The notes under the pieces were generated by a model. That model was not told where the DNA came from and did not search any database. It saw only the letters and a program-made list of their open reading frames with translations. The position numbers were made by a program, and so were the translations under genes. Of a DNA stretch of 36,063 nt, positions 7,370 through 16,623 are shown one piece after another. Source of the stretch: JAUWTJ01 sp965603015 (lineage in GTDB: Bacteria > Pseudomonadota > Alphaproteobacteria > M2410); the NCBI GenBank assembly GCA_965603015.1, contig CBFDBJ010000030.1:1-36063 (forward strand), read 5' to 3'. How positions within the stretch are numbered: position 1 is the first letter of the stretch; every line of letters starts with the position of its first letter.

Positions 7370-9400
7370 CTAATTGCTGCGGCTGGCGAGACCATAGGGA
7401 CGGCCTGGATTTGGCTCCGAGATTGTTGGCTCGCCCGGACCTGCTACCGGCGGTGTTGGCGTGGCACCGCATGGTCGCTCGCCAATTCTGTGAAGCATGA
7501 AGCCAAAGGGGATTGCTCCGTCCGGAGTTTGTTTGAAAAGACCGGCGGACAGGTGCTCGGAGAACGTTCGCTTGTGCGGATTGCTGATCAGCCAGTCGAC
7601 AGAATTAACAGGCTTGCCGTTTGTCCTTGTGGTTGGCAAGGAGGGTGTTGTCCATATGCGTGTTTGCGCCTGAGCGTTGTTGCTCGCCTCCTTCCAGGTG
7701 ACGGAATAATTCCAGACCTGGCGTTCTTCACTCTCACACTTCATGTCTGAATAGACGTCTAGTTCGTCGCGGTTGAAAGTGCCCCAGGCCAGACTATCCC
7801 GAGACTGCCCCGCCGTACTGCCGAAATGAAAATGCCCTTTCACGGCATCCCGCCGGGCCTCATGACCGCGAACCCCTTTGAAAACACCATCGGTGCTCGC
7901 CCAAAGATCTGACTCAATTTCGCCCGGGCATGCGCCTGTGACACCGTCGCGCGCTTTGGCGATGATATAGCTGTTCGCTTCCACATAGACCACCAAACCG
8001 TCTTCCCCCATGGTCACAGCGATTTTCTGAATGCCTGGTAGACTCAGTTTTCCGGGAAGGGCCGGTGCGATGACAAGATCTCTCGAGCCCTGCCAATTGA
8101 AATAGGCAAAACGGTTGTTAGCCTGGTTCTTGTCGGGAGCAAGGGCGTCCCATTGCTCTTTGATCATAGTCATCTCTGCTAAACCGGGTTTTACTCTTTG
8201 CCAATCGGCGGCGCGGTAAAACGCGTAACGACCCAGAAGTAACTTGCAGTCAAATTCGTATTCTTCGGCCTGGACCTCTAACCTGGCACGAATGATTTTT
8301 TCCCATCTGCGGCCAAGTGAGAATCTTTCGGCGATGCTTCTTGCCTCCAGGCGCGGCATGGCAGGGGAGACAGGAAATTGGGTGCCCAAAAAGTCAAAGC
8401 TTGCAGGCGCGGCGCGGCGCTGAGCCAATTTCGAGTTGGTGGTAATTTTTCTGACCGATCCCGCCGTTGGCTGGGCATAGCGGGCGTGCGCATTTTGTGT
8501 GCCGCCTGAGGCAAGCAGCATGAAGAGGGCATCGGAAGGGGTCACGGCGCCGTCGCCATCAACATCGCTGCTGCGTCCCAATTGTAGCGTTGACTGGGCC
8601 CTTCTCCCGTCGACCGTGGCGTGGGGCGAAAAGTGGCTCAATGTTATGGCTGCGCGGTGTCCTTTAACCTCCACAGTTCCGAGTGGATCGTGAACATAGC
8701 GATCCCGGGCTTCGTCATAGTAAAAACTGACGGGGTCTGTAATCTCGCCCATATCTTCACGGTCGATGGTCATTGTCAGGGTGACCGGCTTTGCGAACGT
8801 GAGTCCGTGCGGTTTGAGATCGACAGAGGTCAACCGGACAGGTTCCGGCGTACCGTCGTGATTATAGGAAAAATCGAGTGGTAATTGTGTGGCAAGGATA
8901 GTAACAGGCTCAGTGACTGCACCTTCTGGAACCTCAAGGACCAGTTGGCCGCTTTGATAGGTACCGCCTTGTGGCGTAATGTCAAAGCGCTCTGTATAGA
9001 GAAAAATTTCTATTTGGACCGGTTCGCCCACGCTCTTATAGAGCGCGCCGGCGTCGACGTATCGTGGCGCGAACATTCTGTGACGAATGATGAGCCGTGT
9101 TGATGGTGACAGGCTCTCGGCGATTTCAAAGACACCGCCTCTGCCCGACCTGGTCAACTCGATTTCGCCGCTTTCGCCTCTGGCGGATATTGCTGCGCCG
9201 CGGATGGGGTTACCCTCATCGTCAATGATCTGCCCGGTGAGATGAAATTCTTCTGGAACCTCAGCCCATCTATCGAATTGAACCTGCGTCAACGGCGCGA
9301 TCCAGGGTGTTTCATTTGCGGACGCGAGCGGCACAGGGATTGTTATGCTCGCAGTAATTGCTGCGGCTAAAAAATACCCGGAAAACCGGCCTGAAATCAT
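7370..9400 (-). CDS. Exported protein with carboxypeptidase-regulatory-like, ZU5-like and dockerin-like modules
   Basis: About 676 residues from the ATG at 9400, which has GGTGG five bases upstream; a GTG at 9412 is the alternative. A signal peptide (GYFLAAAITASITIPVPLASA) is followed by a carboxypeptidase-regulatory-like beta domain (about 52-106; LTGQIIDDEGNPIRGAAISA). Next is a ZU5-like segment (about 142-262; GGTYQSGQLVLEVPEGAV), then a calcium-binding repeat DVDGDGAVTPSDALFMLL, which looks like one half of a dockerin. The C-terminal ~350 residues are unfamiliar, contain a few Cys (CKLLLGRY, GACPGE, MKCESEE, ERPCGA) and end in a Pro-rich tail. No catalytic motif is recognised. It is probably a surface or periplasmic protein; function unknown. 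Confidence 0.75.
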   Translation of the reverse strand: MISGRFSGYFLAAAITASITIPVPLASANETPWIAPLTQVQFDRWAEVPEEFHLTGQIIDDEGNPIRGAAISARGESGEIELTRSGRGGVFEIAESLSPSTRLIIRHRMFAPRYVDAGALYKSVGEPVQIEIFLYTERFDITPQGGTYQSGQLVLEVPEGAVTEPVTILATQLPLDFSYNHDGTPEPVRLTSVDLKPHGLTFAKPVTLTMTIDREDMGEITDPVSFYYDEARDRYVHDPLGTVEVKGHRAAITLSHFSPHATVDGRRAQSTLQLGRSSDVDGDGAVTPSDALFMLLASGGTQNAHARYAQPTAGSVRKITTNSKLAQRRAAPASFDFLGTQFPVSPAMPRLEARSIAERFSLGRRWEKIIRARLEVQAEEYEFDCKLLLGRYAFYRAADWQRVKPGLAEMTMIKEQWDALAPDKNQANNRFAYFNWQGSRDLVIAPALPGKLSLPGIQKIAVTMGEDGLVVYVEANSYIIAKARDGVTGACPGEIESDLWASTDGVFKGVRGHEARRDAVKGHFHFGSTAGQSRDSLAWGTFNRDELDVYSDMKCESEERQVWNYSVTWKEASNNAQAQTRIWTTPSLPTTRTNGKPVNSVDWLISNPHKRTFSEHLSAGLFKQTPDGAIPFGFMLHRIGERPCGATPTPPVAGPGEPTISEPNPGRPYGLASRSN

Positions 9401-9510
9401 GATATCCACCACCCGTTGCGTCTTGCCGGATCGATGAAAAATCTGTCATCGGCCCGACACCCGCAGGTGACGGAGCAAGAGACGTGCCGGAAGAAGGTGG
9501 CGCGTTAACC

Positions 9511-12093
9511 CTAGTCCTTCGCGCCGAGCCGTATCAGGCCTGGTAGAATGAGCAGAGTGCAGATTAATAGCCAGATGATGCCGATTGTCAGTGCGATGCC
9601 GATGCTGGCGATCCCCCGGTGCGGCGAGAACGACAGACTGGCGAAGGCGGCAACGGTTGTCAGGGATGACAGGAGGACGGCTTGCGGTGTGCTGGATGAG
9701 GCGACCTTTGTGGCGGAGTGTGTTTCTCGCGCCCGCAAAACCAGGTGGATTGAGCTGTCGACACCCAGGCCAAAAATCAGCGGCAGGGCGATGACGTTGC
9801 CATAGTTGAATGTCAGCCCCAGGACGTTCATCGTTGCGACGAGAAGGACTCCTGCGAGAAGGATCGGGATCAGGACCAGTACAGTTTCGCGAATGTTGCG
9901 GAAAAAGTAGAGCAATAATGCGGTGATGAAGATAAGCGCGACCGACCCTGCCTGAATAAACGATCTGACAACAATGGCCCCGACGCCAGATTCCACAATG
10001 GGACGTCCCGTCACGCGTGGCGAAACCGATTGGACGGCGGCGACGAATTCTCCCAGCGGGCCGACCTCGGTGATGTCCATGGCTGGGAGGGCTGTGACCT
10101 TGTGAGTGCCATCGGTAGCAATCAGACGGTGGCGCAGGTCAGCGGGAAGATCTTCAAACTCGAAATAGTCTGCTTCCAGCGCGTCGCGAAGCCGGGCCAG
10201 TTGGCGCAGAACTCCGCCAAGAAGCTCGTGCTCCAGGGCGGCAAGGTCTACCGACCCGGCGGGGTCATGGCGAATGTCGCTGAAGGTTCTGGCCAGCCGT
10301 CGCAGGGCGGCAAGCGTCTCGATATCGTCTGTTTCCAGACTTGCGACTTTACTGAGGAAGTCATCCACAACAGCCTGTCGTTCAGCTTCATCAAGGCCTT
10401 CGGGGTTCTCATTGACTTGCAGTGCGGGCCACAGAAACGTTGTCGCATCCTCGATCATCAGCAGTTTTTCGTCCTGATCCTCGGGGACGAAGTCATAGGG
10501 GCTTTTGGCTCCCTTGACCTGTGGCAGTACCTCAAGACGCGTAGCAAAGTCGATAGCTTCTTGTTTGTTGGCGGCGAGGACGGTTGCGACAAAGTCAGTC
10601 TCAATGCCGTCGTTCTGCAATTCAAATAATGTGCTGACCGATTCCGCATTCGGGTCGCGGATTGACATGCTTGAGAAGTTGAATTGAAGGCCCGTGTCCT
10701 TGACATAGGAAATGGCTGATATGCCAAGTATGATACCCAGAAGGGCAAACCGCCGGCGCGGCGCCAGCAGGTGATCGCCCGGTTTTAATTTGGGTGCACC
10801 CATTTTGTGTCCGCCGGTCCGCAGTAATGTGAACATGGCAGGCATGAGGGTCATGCTGGCGATGACAGCAAAGCCCATGCCCGCTGCAGCGATGAGACCC
10901 AGCTGTGCGATGCCTTTGTAATCTGTTGGAATAAATGCAGCAAAGCCGATGGCAGACGTCAGGGCGCACAGAGCGACAGCGCCGCCCGTCGTGCTGGCGG
11001 CGGCACGCATGGCATCGAAATGCTTTTGTCCGCCCTGGAGATTCTCGTTATACCGCAAGGTAATGTGAAGGGCGTGATCGACACCAAGACCAACAAAAAG
11101 AACTGCAAAGGCTGCGGACATCATATTTAGCGACCCGACAGCCAGGGTGGCAAAACCCATCGTCCACTGCAGTCCGGCCAGAAGCGTGACGTAGATGGCG
11201 ACAATGTAGCGCCAAGATGGCAAGCCAGCGCTGAGGATGATCGCGAGAAAGACCAGTGAGAGGATACCCGCGAGGCCTACGCCCTTTTTGATGGCCTGGA
11301 GCTCGTCATATTCCATGCCGAGGCGACCGGTGACACGGATGGTTGCCCCGTTTTGCGAACTGAATTGCGGCTCTTGTGCAATTTGCCGAATGCGGGCGAC
11401 GAGGGCGCGCTCCTCGACCTGGGGTTTGGCGCGCGTGACGACCGGCTTGGTGGTGATGATCCGGCGGAGCGCCAAATCATTGGTGCCCATCATCTCATCT
11501 GCCCAGGAAAGCCGGATGTGCCGGCCTTGAGAAAAATCCTCGACGCCTTCGGCGGTTTCATTCATCAGTTTGGCAAAGGCGGGAGGCAGGTCCGTGCCCA
11601 CTCTGAGAGCTGTTATACCGGTATCAACAAGACCAAAAAATCCGCGCAAGGTTGGATCTTGTGAAACGGCCGCCAGCGCCGGCTGTGCATCGGCGAGCCT
11701 GTCGATCACGCGGCCCAGTTCGTCAAGTTCGAGAAACATAAAAGCGTTGCGTTTGAAGAAGGGATCCTCGGTAGGCAGAAAGACCGATCGGAACATTTCA
11801 GGTTCGGCTCGCAGTCTTGCAGCGAAGGCTTCGGATGCATCGTCGGCAATATCTATAGTGGCGGCATCGATCACCACAACGGCGGTTCGTGAGTATTGTG
11901 GAAACTTCTCTGCGGCTTCTTTTTGAGGTTCCCAAAAGGGCTCGGATTGTTTGACCAATTCGGCGTGGTCGGCCTCAAAGGTCATGAAATTGACTGTGAG
12001 CCATGTCGACAGAGCGAAGAAGACAGCAGCGTAAAGGACGGTTCGAAATGCATGGCGCCCCGAAACTTCAGCACATTTCCCGAAGAATTCCAT
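9511..12093 (-). CDS. hpnN: RND-family hopanoid transporter HpnN (MMPL-like)
   Basis: HpnN is an inner-membrane RND protein that moves hopanoids toward the outer membrane in alphaproteobacteria. About 860 residues from the ATG at 12093 (GAGG about nine bases upstream; a GTG at 12129 lacks a ribosome site). The layout is the duplicated RND plan: one helix near residues 18-37, a large periplasmic loop, a five-helix bundle holding FVGLGVDHALH (Asp339), a second periplasmic loop, and a second bundle holding FGLGVDSSIH (Asp779). This size and the paired GLGVD motifs match the HpnN/MmpL-like group. The divergent neighbour hpnM strengthens the call. No other hopanoid gene (shc, hpnC-H) is in the window. 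Confidence 0.85.
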   Translation of the reverse strand: MEFFGKCAEVSGRHAFRTVLYAAVFFALSTWLTVNFMTFEADHAELVKQSEPFWEPQKEAAEKFPQYSRTAVVVIDAATIDIADDASEAFAARLRAEPEMFRSVFLPTEDPFFKRNAFMFLELDELGRVIDRLADAQPALAAVSQDPTLRGFFGLVDTGITALRVGTDLPPAFAKLMNETAEGVEDFSQGRHIRLSWADEMMGTNDLALRRIITTKPVVTRAKPQVEERALVARIRQIAQEPQFSSQNGATIRVTGRLGMEYDELQAIKKGVGLAGILSLVFLAIILSAGLPSWRYIVAIYVTLLAGLQWTMGFATLAVGSLNMMSAAFAVLFVGLGVDHALHITLRYNENLQGGQKHFDAMRAAASTTGGAVALCALTSAIGFAAFIPTDYKGIAQLGLIAAAGMGFAVIASMTLMPAMFTLLRTGGHKMGAPKLKPGDHLLAPRRRFALLGIILGISAISYVKDTGLQFNFSSMSIRDPNAESVSTLFELQNDGIETDFVATVLAANKQEAIDFATRLEVLPQVKGAKSPYDFVPEDQDEKLLMIEDATTFLWPALQVNENPEGLDEAERQAVVDDFLSKVASLETDDIETLAALRRLARTFSDIRHDPAGSVDLAALEHELLGGVLRQLARLRDALEADYFEFEDLPADLRHRLIATDGTHKVTALPAMDITEVGPLGEFVAAVQSVSPRVTGRPIVESGVGAIVVRSFIQAGSVALIFITALLLYFFRNIRETVLVLIPILLAGVLLVATMNVLGLTFNYGNVIALPLIFGLGVDSSIHLVLRARETHSATKVASSSTPQAVLLSSLTTVAAFASLSFSPHRGIASIGIALTIGIIWLLICTLLILPGLIRLGAKD

Positions 12094-12344
12094 TTGTGGT
12101 GCCCTCACCCCCTGTATTCTGCCCGCCACAGTGTCACTTTAACTGTATATTCCATAGGAAACAGCGCCAATCTTCAAGTGATCTGACGCAATATGGTTAA
12201 TCAAGCGGCGGCGGTAGCTCGTTAATCTTGTTTTCTATTCAGCAAAGCGGCATCATCTGTCGGAGCCTGACATTTGGGGCAAAATTGACGATCTTGCGAT
12301 GAGCGTCAGGGTAAATATTGTTGGAGGTTGTGAAGGGGGTGAGC
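12094..12344. promoter_or_regulatory. Divergent hpnN/hpnM promoter region
   Basis: About 250 bases separate the divergent starts and must hold both promoters. The stretch has an ATGGTTAA motif (12193-12200, the reverse complement of TTAACCAT) and two GTTAATC copies 25 bases apart (12196-12202 and 12221-12227). Neither promoter can be assigned with confidence. Confidence 0.4.
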
Positions 12345-13022
12345 ATGCTGCGTTCTTGCATGTTGAGAAATATCTCAGAAGTTTTCGTTGTTGTGGTGAT
12401 GATCTGTTTTGCCGGGACATCGAATGCGGCGGAGCCAGGGTCTCCGGAAGAAACTGTAGAGCGGTTTAACAGCGCGATACTTGAAGCCATGGCGCTTGGA
12501 GACGCGGCGGGCATCTACTCACGATACCAGATTATTTACTCGGCTGTTGGCGAGGCCTTTGACATGAAAGTCCTGGGCCGGGCAACCGTCAACCATGTAC
12601 ATTGGCGCACGTGGACGCAGCCACAACAGGCCATTTATGTGGAGACGCTGCAACGGTATCAATCTGCCGCACTGGCTGACCGATTTGGAAGCGACAGCAA
12701 TATTTCGCTCGTGATTGACAGGTCTGTCGATGCGCCGCGTAATACTAAAGTTGTCGAAACGCGTATTGTACGTTCAGGTGAAGACAAAGAGGATATCGGA
12801 CTCGATTATCGTATGGTGAAGCGGTCGGACCGCTGGCGGATTATTGATGTCTATCTGGACTCCAGGGTTTCTGAAGTGGCCATGCGTCGGAGCGAGTACT
12901 CGCAGGTCATTCGCGATGAAGGTTACGATGCGTTGATCGCCGCTCTGGAAAAACAAACGCGGCGCGTATTGGGGAAAGACTATGAGCAGGTCCGTCCGGC
13001 AACACCCGCTGCCGCCAGCTGA
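12345..13022 (+). CDS. hpnM: Hopanoid-associated MlaC/Ttg2D-family periplasmic protein HpnM
   Basis: 225 residues from the ATG at 12345 (GGGGG five bases upstream; a TTG at 12318 is unlikely). A signal peptide (VFVVVVMICFAGTSNAAEP) is followed by an all-alpha/beta MlaC-type lipid-carrier fold. Family hallmarks are SPEETVERFNSAILEAM, the middle segment FDMKVLGRATV with WRTWTQPQQAIYVETLQRY, and the strand pair DYRMVKRSDRWRIIDVYLDSRVSEVAMRRSEYSQVI. MlaC relatives carry phospholipids across the periplasm. HpnM proteins are the version found with hopanoid genes and usually sit beside hpnN, which here is transcribed divergently. It probably ferries lipid for HpnN. Confidence 0.85.
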   Translation: MLRSCMLRNISEVFVVVVMICFAGTSNAAEPGSPEETVERFNSAILEAMALGDAAGIYSRYQIIYSAVGEAFDMKVLGRATVNHVHWRTWTQPQQAIYVETLQRYQSAALADRFGSDSNISLVIDRSVDAPRNTKVVETRIVRSGEDKEDIGLDYRMVKRSDRWRIIDVYLDSRVSEVAMRRSEYSQVIRDEGYDALIAALEKQTRRVLGKDYEQVRPATPAAAS

Positions 13023-13055
13023 CCATGATTTAGCTCTTGTCAGGACTTTGTCTTT

Positions 13056-13076
13056 TTCAGGTTCCTTGTACCTGAA
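13056..13076. repeat. 7-bp inverted repeat downstream of hpnM
   Basis: TTCAGGT and ACCTGAA face each other across a 7-base loop, 34 bp after the hpnM stop. There is no following T-tract on the plus strand, so it is a poor intrinsic terminator; it could be a processed 3' end or an operator. Confidence 0.4.
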
Positions 13077-13133
13077 TATCACAATCCTTGAGGGTGATAA
13101 ATTCCTCTGTGTGATACTGTTGTGAAAGCACTG

Positions 13134-13160
13134 TGCGCACCCTAATGTGAAGGGTGTGCA
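13134..13160. repeat. 10-bp imperfect inverted repeat upstream of the acylase gene
   Basis: TGCGCACCCT and AGGGTGTGCA pair with one mismatch around a 7-base loop, about 93 bp before the ATG at 13253. No T-tract follows. Position and length fit an operator for the acylase-protease pair, but no regulator is known. Confidence 0.4.
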
Positions 13161-13252
13161 GATCGCCCGTTGGAATTTCAAAAAACAGGAGTTTTTAGGG
13201 AGTTTCCGGGTCTGCAGTCGGTAGAATCATACCTGGATGGCGAGAGACTCCC

Positions 13253-15451
13253 ATGAAAAGCAAACTTGTCTTTGGTCTCGGCGGCGCACTCTTGTTTGCC
13301 GCAGCGGTGCTTTCTGCCCTGGCATGGACACCCATAGCGGCGGTTGATCGATCCGGCATTCTGTCGTCTGGGGCGGGATATGATGTTGAGATCAAACGGG
13401 ATGACTACGGTGTCCCTCACATTTTTGGCAAGACGGATGCTGATGTTGCTTTCGGTCTCGGCTACGCTCACAGCGAGGATGACTTTGAAAATATCGCCCT
13501 CTCCGTAGCTATGGGGCGCGGGGACCTTGGGAGATTTCAGGGGACTTCAGGCGCCCGGACCGATTATCTTGTTCATCTGTTTCGTAATCTCGAACTCATT
13601 GAGGCGCGCTATGAGACGGATCTTGCACCGGAGACAAGAGCCCTTGTCGAGGCTTTTGCCGATGGTATCAATCTCTATGCGGTGGAGCACGGCGAAGGGG
13701 AGTGGCGCGGCATACTCCCGGTGACGGGCAAGGACGTCGTTGCGGGATTTGTCTTTCGCATTCCGTTCTTCTTTGGCTTTGAACAACACCTTGCCAGGAT
13801 TTTTGATCCGCATGGCTATGACAGGGCGGGTGAAGGCGAAGTCGGAATGCCTGAGGAGGAAGAGGTCAGGGCGTCTTTGATCACTGGTATGTCGTGGCCC
13901 ATTGGTTCAAATGCAATGGCCCTTGCCGCCAACCGTTCGGCAGAACGTGCCACAAGGCTTGCGGTCAACTCCCATCAGCCTTACGCCGGGCCGGTCGCCT
14001 GGTATGAGGTTGTGCTTCAGTCCGAAGAAGGATGGCACATGGCGGGCGGTGTTTTCCCGGGCGCGCCGGTTGTTGGTCACGGCCACAATGAAAATCTTGG
14101 CTGGGCCAATACGGTCAATCACCCGGACCTCACAGATGTCTACGGCCTGACTATTAATCCTGAAAATGAAGATCAATATCTGTTTGATGGCGAGTGGAAG
14201 GCCTTCGAGAAGGGTGAGGCCTCTATCCGGGTGAAGTTGTTTGGTCCGTTTTCCTGGGTCTTCAACCGGACAACACTTTACACAGAGTATGGGCCTGCTC
14301 TATGTCTTGATCATGGTTGCTTTGCCATTGCCCATGCCGGTATGGGTGAAATTCGGCAGGTCGAACAGATGTACAGGCAGAACCGGGCCAACACTTTTGA
14401 TGAGTGGCAAGAGGCAATGGCGATGCAGGCCCTGCCATCCTTCAACTACATCTACGCTGATCGTGAAGGGCATATTGCCTACTTCTACAACGCGCATATG
14501 CCAAAACGTGATGAGAGCTTTGACTGGCAGGGTCTGGTGCCGGGCGATACATCAAAAACACTCTGGTCAGGCTATTACGACCTTTATGACCTGCCTTATC
14601 TGATTGACCCTGATGCCGGGTTTATTCTCAATTCCAATAACTCCCCGTTCCGGGCAACGGCGCCGGAAGATAACCTGCAACGCAGGGACTATCCGGCCTC
14701 GTTTGGTATTGAGCGCCGCATGACCAATCGTGCGTTGCGGGGGTTGGCACTTTTGAACGAAGACCCGAGCATCAGCAAGGAAGAGTTCTACGCGTACAAG
14801 TTCGACAAGCGGGTCGTGCCGCAGGCGCGGATGATGCGATTGTTGCAGGGTCTCAAGGAGACAGCATTCGAGGATGCAGCGTTAACTGAAGCCCAGGCGG
14901 TGATCAGGAACTGGCAAGGTGACACCAACGTGCATGATCGCGGCGCCGCACTGTCAATCCTGACGGCCCTGCGAATTCTGAAGGAAAAACCGGCTGATCT
15001 GGACGGCGAGATCTCCATTATGAAGGGCGTGGCCGATGAGCTGCGCGCCCATCATGGACAAATCGATGTAGAGTGGGGCGTTGTGAACCGGATACGCCGG
15101 GGCAATCTGGACCTGCCAATTGGTGGCGGCCCGCAAATTCTTCGTGCGGTTTATGGTGGCAACACGCTTGATGACGCAGGCACCCTTACGGCGGTTGCGG
15201 GTGATACCCTTATTATGATGGTTGAGTGGGATGAGAACGGAGCGGTGAGCTCGGAAAGCATCCATCAGTTTGGCTCGGCGACGCTCGATACGGGCTCGCC
15301 TCATTACAGTGATCAGGTTAAGCTCTTTGTTGAAGAGAAATTCAAACCGGTCTGGTTTTATGAGGCGGACCTTGCGCCCCATGTGGAACGAGCCTACAGA
15401 CCCGGACAGCCCGTTGATCTGGTCGGGACAAGCGGTTCAGAGGGAGGGTAG
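13253..15451 (+). CDS. Penicillin-acylase-family Ntn hydrolase (peptidase S45)
   Basis: 732 residues, exported (hydrophobic stretch LVFGLGGALLFAAAVLSALAW). The family cleaves amide bonds in beta-lactams, acyl-homoserine lactones or lipopeptides after autoprocessing into two chains. The alpha chain begins with DVEIKRDDYGVPHIFGKTDA and GYAHSEDDF. The beta chain should start at the nucleophile Ser219 in WPIGSNAMAL. Other family signatures are VNSHQPY, WYEVVLQ, GAPVVGHGHNENLGWANTVN and the oxyanion/structural Asn in GFILNSNNSPF. It resembles acyl-homoserine-lactone and aculeacin-type acylases more than classical penicillin G acylase, but the substrate cannot be fixed. The start has an acceptable GAGAG ahead of it. 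It lies 6 bp before the M50 protease gene, so the two are probably one operon. Confidence 0.9.
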   Translation: MKSKLVFGLGGALLFAAAVLSALAWTPIAAVDRSGILSSGAGYDVEIKRDDYGVPHIFGKTDADVAFGLGYAHSEDDFENIALSVAMGRGDLGRFQGTSGARTDYLVHLFRNLELIEARYETDLAPETRALVEAFADGINLYAVEHGEGEWRGILPVTGKDVVAGFVFRIPFFFGFEQHLARIFDPHGYDRAGEGEVGMPEEEEVRASLITGMSWPIGSNAMALAANRSAERATRLAVNSHQPYAGPVAWYEVVLQSEEGWHMAGGVFPGAPVVGHGHNENLGWANTVNHPDLTDVYGLTINPENEDQYLFDGEWKAFEKGEASIRVKLFGPFSWVFNRTTLYTEYGPALCLDHGCFAIAHAGMGEIRQVEQMYRQNRANTFDEWQEAMAMQALPSFNYIYADREGHIAYFYNAHMPKRDESFDWQGLVPGDTSKTLWSGYYDLYDLPYLIDPDAGFILNSNNSPFRATAPEDNLQRRDYPASFGIERRMTNRALRGLALLNEDPSISKEEFYAYKFDKRVVPQARMMRLLQGLKETAFEDAALTEAQAVIRNWQGDTNVHDRGAALSILTALRILKEKPADLDGEISIMKGVADELRAHHGQIDVEWGVVNRIRRGNLDLPIGGGPQILRAVYGGNTLDDAGTLTAVAGDTLIMMVEWDENGAVSSESIHQFGSATLDTGSPHYSDQVKLFVEEKFKPVWFYEADLAPHVERAYRPGQPVDLVGTSGSEGG

Positions 15452-15457
15452 TTCGTC

Positions 15458-16603
15458 ATGTTTGGTCGCCCGTTGAAACTGTTCACACTGCTCGGCTTTG
15501 ACATCAAGGTGGATGGCAGCTGGGTTTTTCTGGCGGCGCTCGTTACCTGGTCGCTGGGAACGCAGTATTTTCCTCAGGTCTATGGCGGGTTTGATGAGCG
15601 AACCTACTGGGCCATGGGGGCGGCTGGCGCGTTTGGCCTGTTCGGCTCGATTATTTTTCATGAACTCGCCCATTCGGTTGTGGCGCGGGCCTTCGGCATG
15701 AGAATCAAGGGTATCACGCTGTTTATTTTCGGCGGTGTTGCGGAGCTGGAAGATGAGCCACCGAGCGCGGTAGCAGAATTTCTGGTGACAATCGCGGGGC
15801 CTCTTTCCTCTCTCTTTCTTGCCTGGGCGGCATTTCGCATCGTCGATATCAGCAATCCCGGCGATGAAGCAATTGCGACGCCGCCGCTGGCCGTACTCGG
15901 GTATCTCGGCCTTATCAATCTCATCCTTGCGATCTTCAACATGCTGCCAGCCTTTCCACTTGATGGCGGACGAGCCTTTCGCGCCGTGCTGTGGTGGTTT
16001 ACGGGCAACATGCAGCGGGCAACATTGACCGCGGCCCGTGTCGGATCATTTTTTGGAATGCTGTTTATCGTCCTGGGCGGCTACAGCGCGCTGTTTGCCG
16101 GTAATGTAGTTGGCGGTATGTGGTGGGTGCTGATTGGCCTGTTTCTGCGCGGCGCGGCGGGGGCTGCGCGGGTCACAGAGATAACGCGCCGCTACATGCA
16201 AGGCGAGCCTGTTGCACGGTTTATGGTGCGCGATCCAATAGCCGTACCTCTTGACCTGGATTTGCAGTCGGTTGGCGATAATTACATCTACCGGCATTTC
16301 CATGATGTTTATCCGGTTACGGATAATGAAGGTGTCGCCTTCGGGATTCTTCATACAAAAACGGTGAACAGAATGGCGCAGCAGGAGCTGTCGCAGACGC
16401 GGGTTCGCGATGTCATGGAACCGCTTGGGGCGGACAACATGATTGCCCCTAATTTCGATGCCATTCGCGCGATAAACCTGATGAACCGAACCGGCAATGC
16501 GCGCCTGGTCGTGGTGGATCACGGGCATCTTGTCGGTATTGTCACGCTGAGGGATATGCTAAGGCTGCTTGAACTGAAAATGGATCTCGATCCGCGACAA
16601 TAA
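15458..16603 (+). CDS. Site-2-type intramembrane metalloprotease (M50) with tandem CBS domains
   Basis: 381 residues. The protein is a membrane-embedded zinc protease with HELAH (His68-Glu69-His72) in one helix and the third zinc ligand in NMLPAFPLDGGR (Asp169). The C-terminal region (about 245-370) is a pair of CBS-like motifs (RFMVRDPIAVPLDLDL and VRDVMEPLGADNMI...HLVGIVTLRDML), which in relatives bind adenosine nucleotides. The architecture is that of the SpoIVFB/Rip-like CBS group rather than the PDZ-containing RseP group. It begins just after the acylase stop. Substrates are unknown; membrane-anchored regulators or signal-peptide remnants are typical. No sigma or anti-sigma gene is nearby. 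Confidence 0.92.
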   Translation: MFGRPLKLFTLLGFDIKVDGSWVFLAALVTWSLGTQYFPQVYGGFDERTYWAMGAAGAFGLFGSIIFHELAHSVVARAFGMRIKGITLFIFGGVAELEDEPPSAVAEFLVTIAGPLSSLFLAWAAFRIVDISNPGDEAIATPPLAVLGYLGLINLILAIFNMLPAFPLDGGRAFRAVLWWFTGNMQRATLTAARVGSFFGMLFIVLGGYSALFAGNVVGGMWWVLIGLFLRGAAGAARVTEITRRYMQGEPVARFMVRDPIAVPLDLDLQSVGDNYIYRHFHDVYPVTDNEGVAFGILHTKTVNRMAQQELSQTRVRDVMEPLGADNMIAPNFDAIRAINLMNRTGNARLVVVDHGHLVGIVTLRDMLRLLELKMDLDPRQ

Positions 16604-16623
16604 TAAAACAACAGGAGGAACGA

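Noticed and set aside
9440..9460. CGATGA/TCATCG inverted repeat between the ZU5/dockerin-like gene and hpnN.
   Set aside because: Short stem, no T-run, and similar ones occur by chance.
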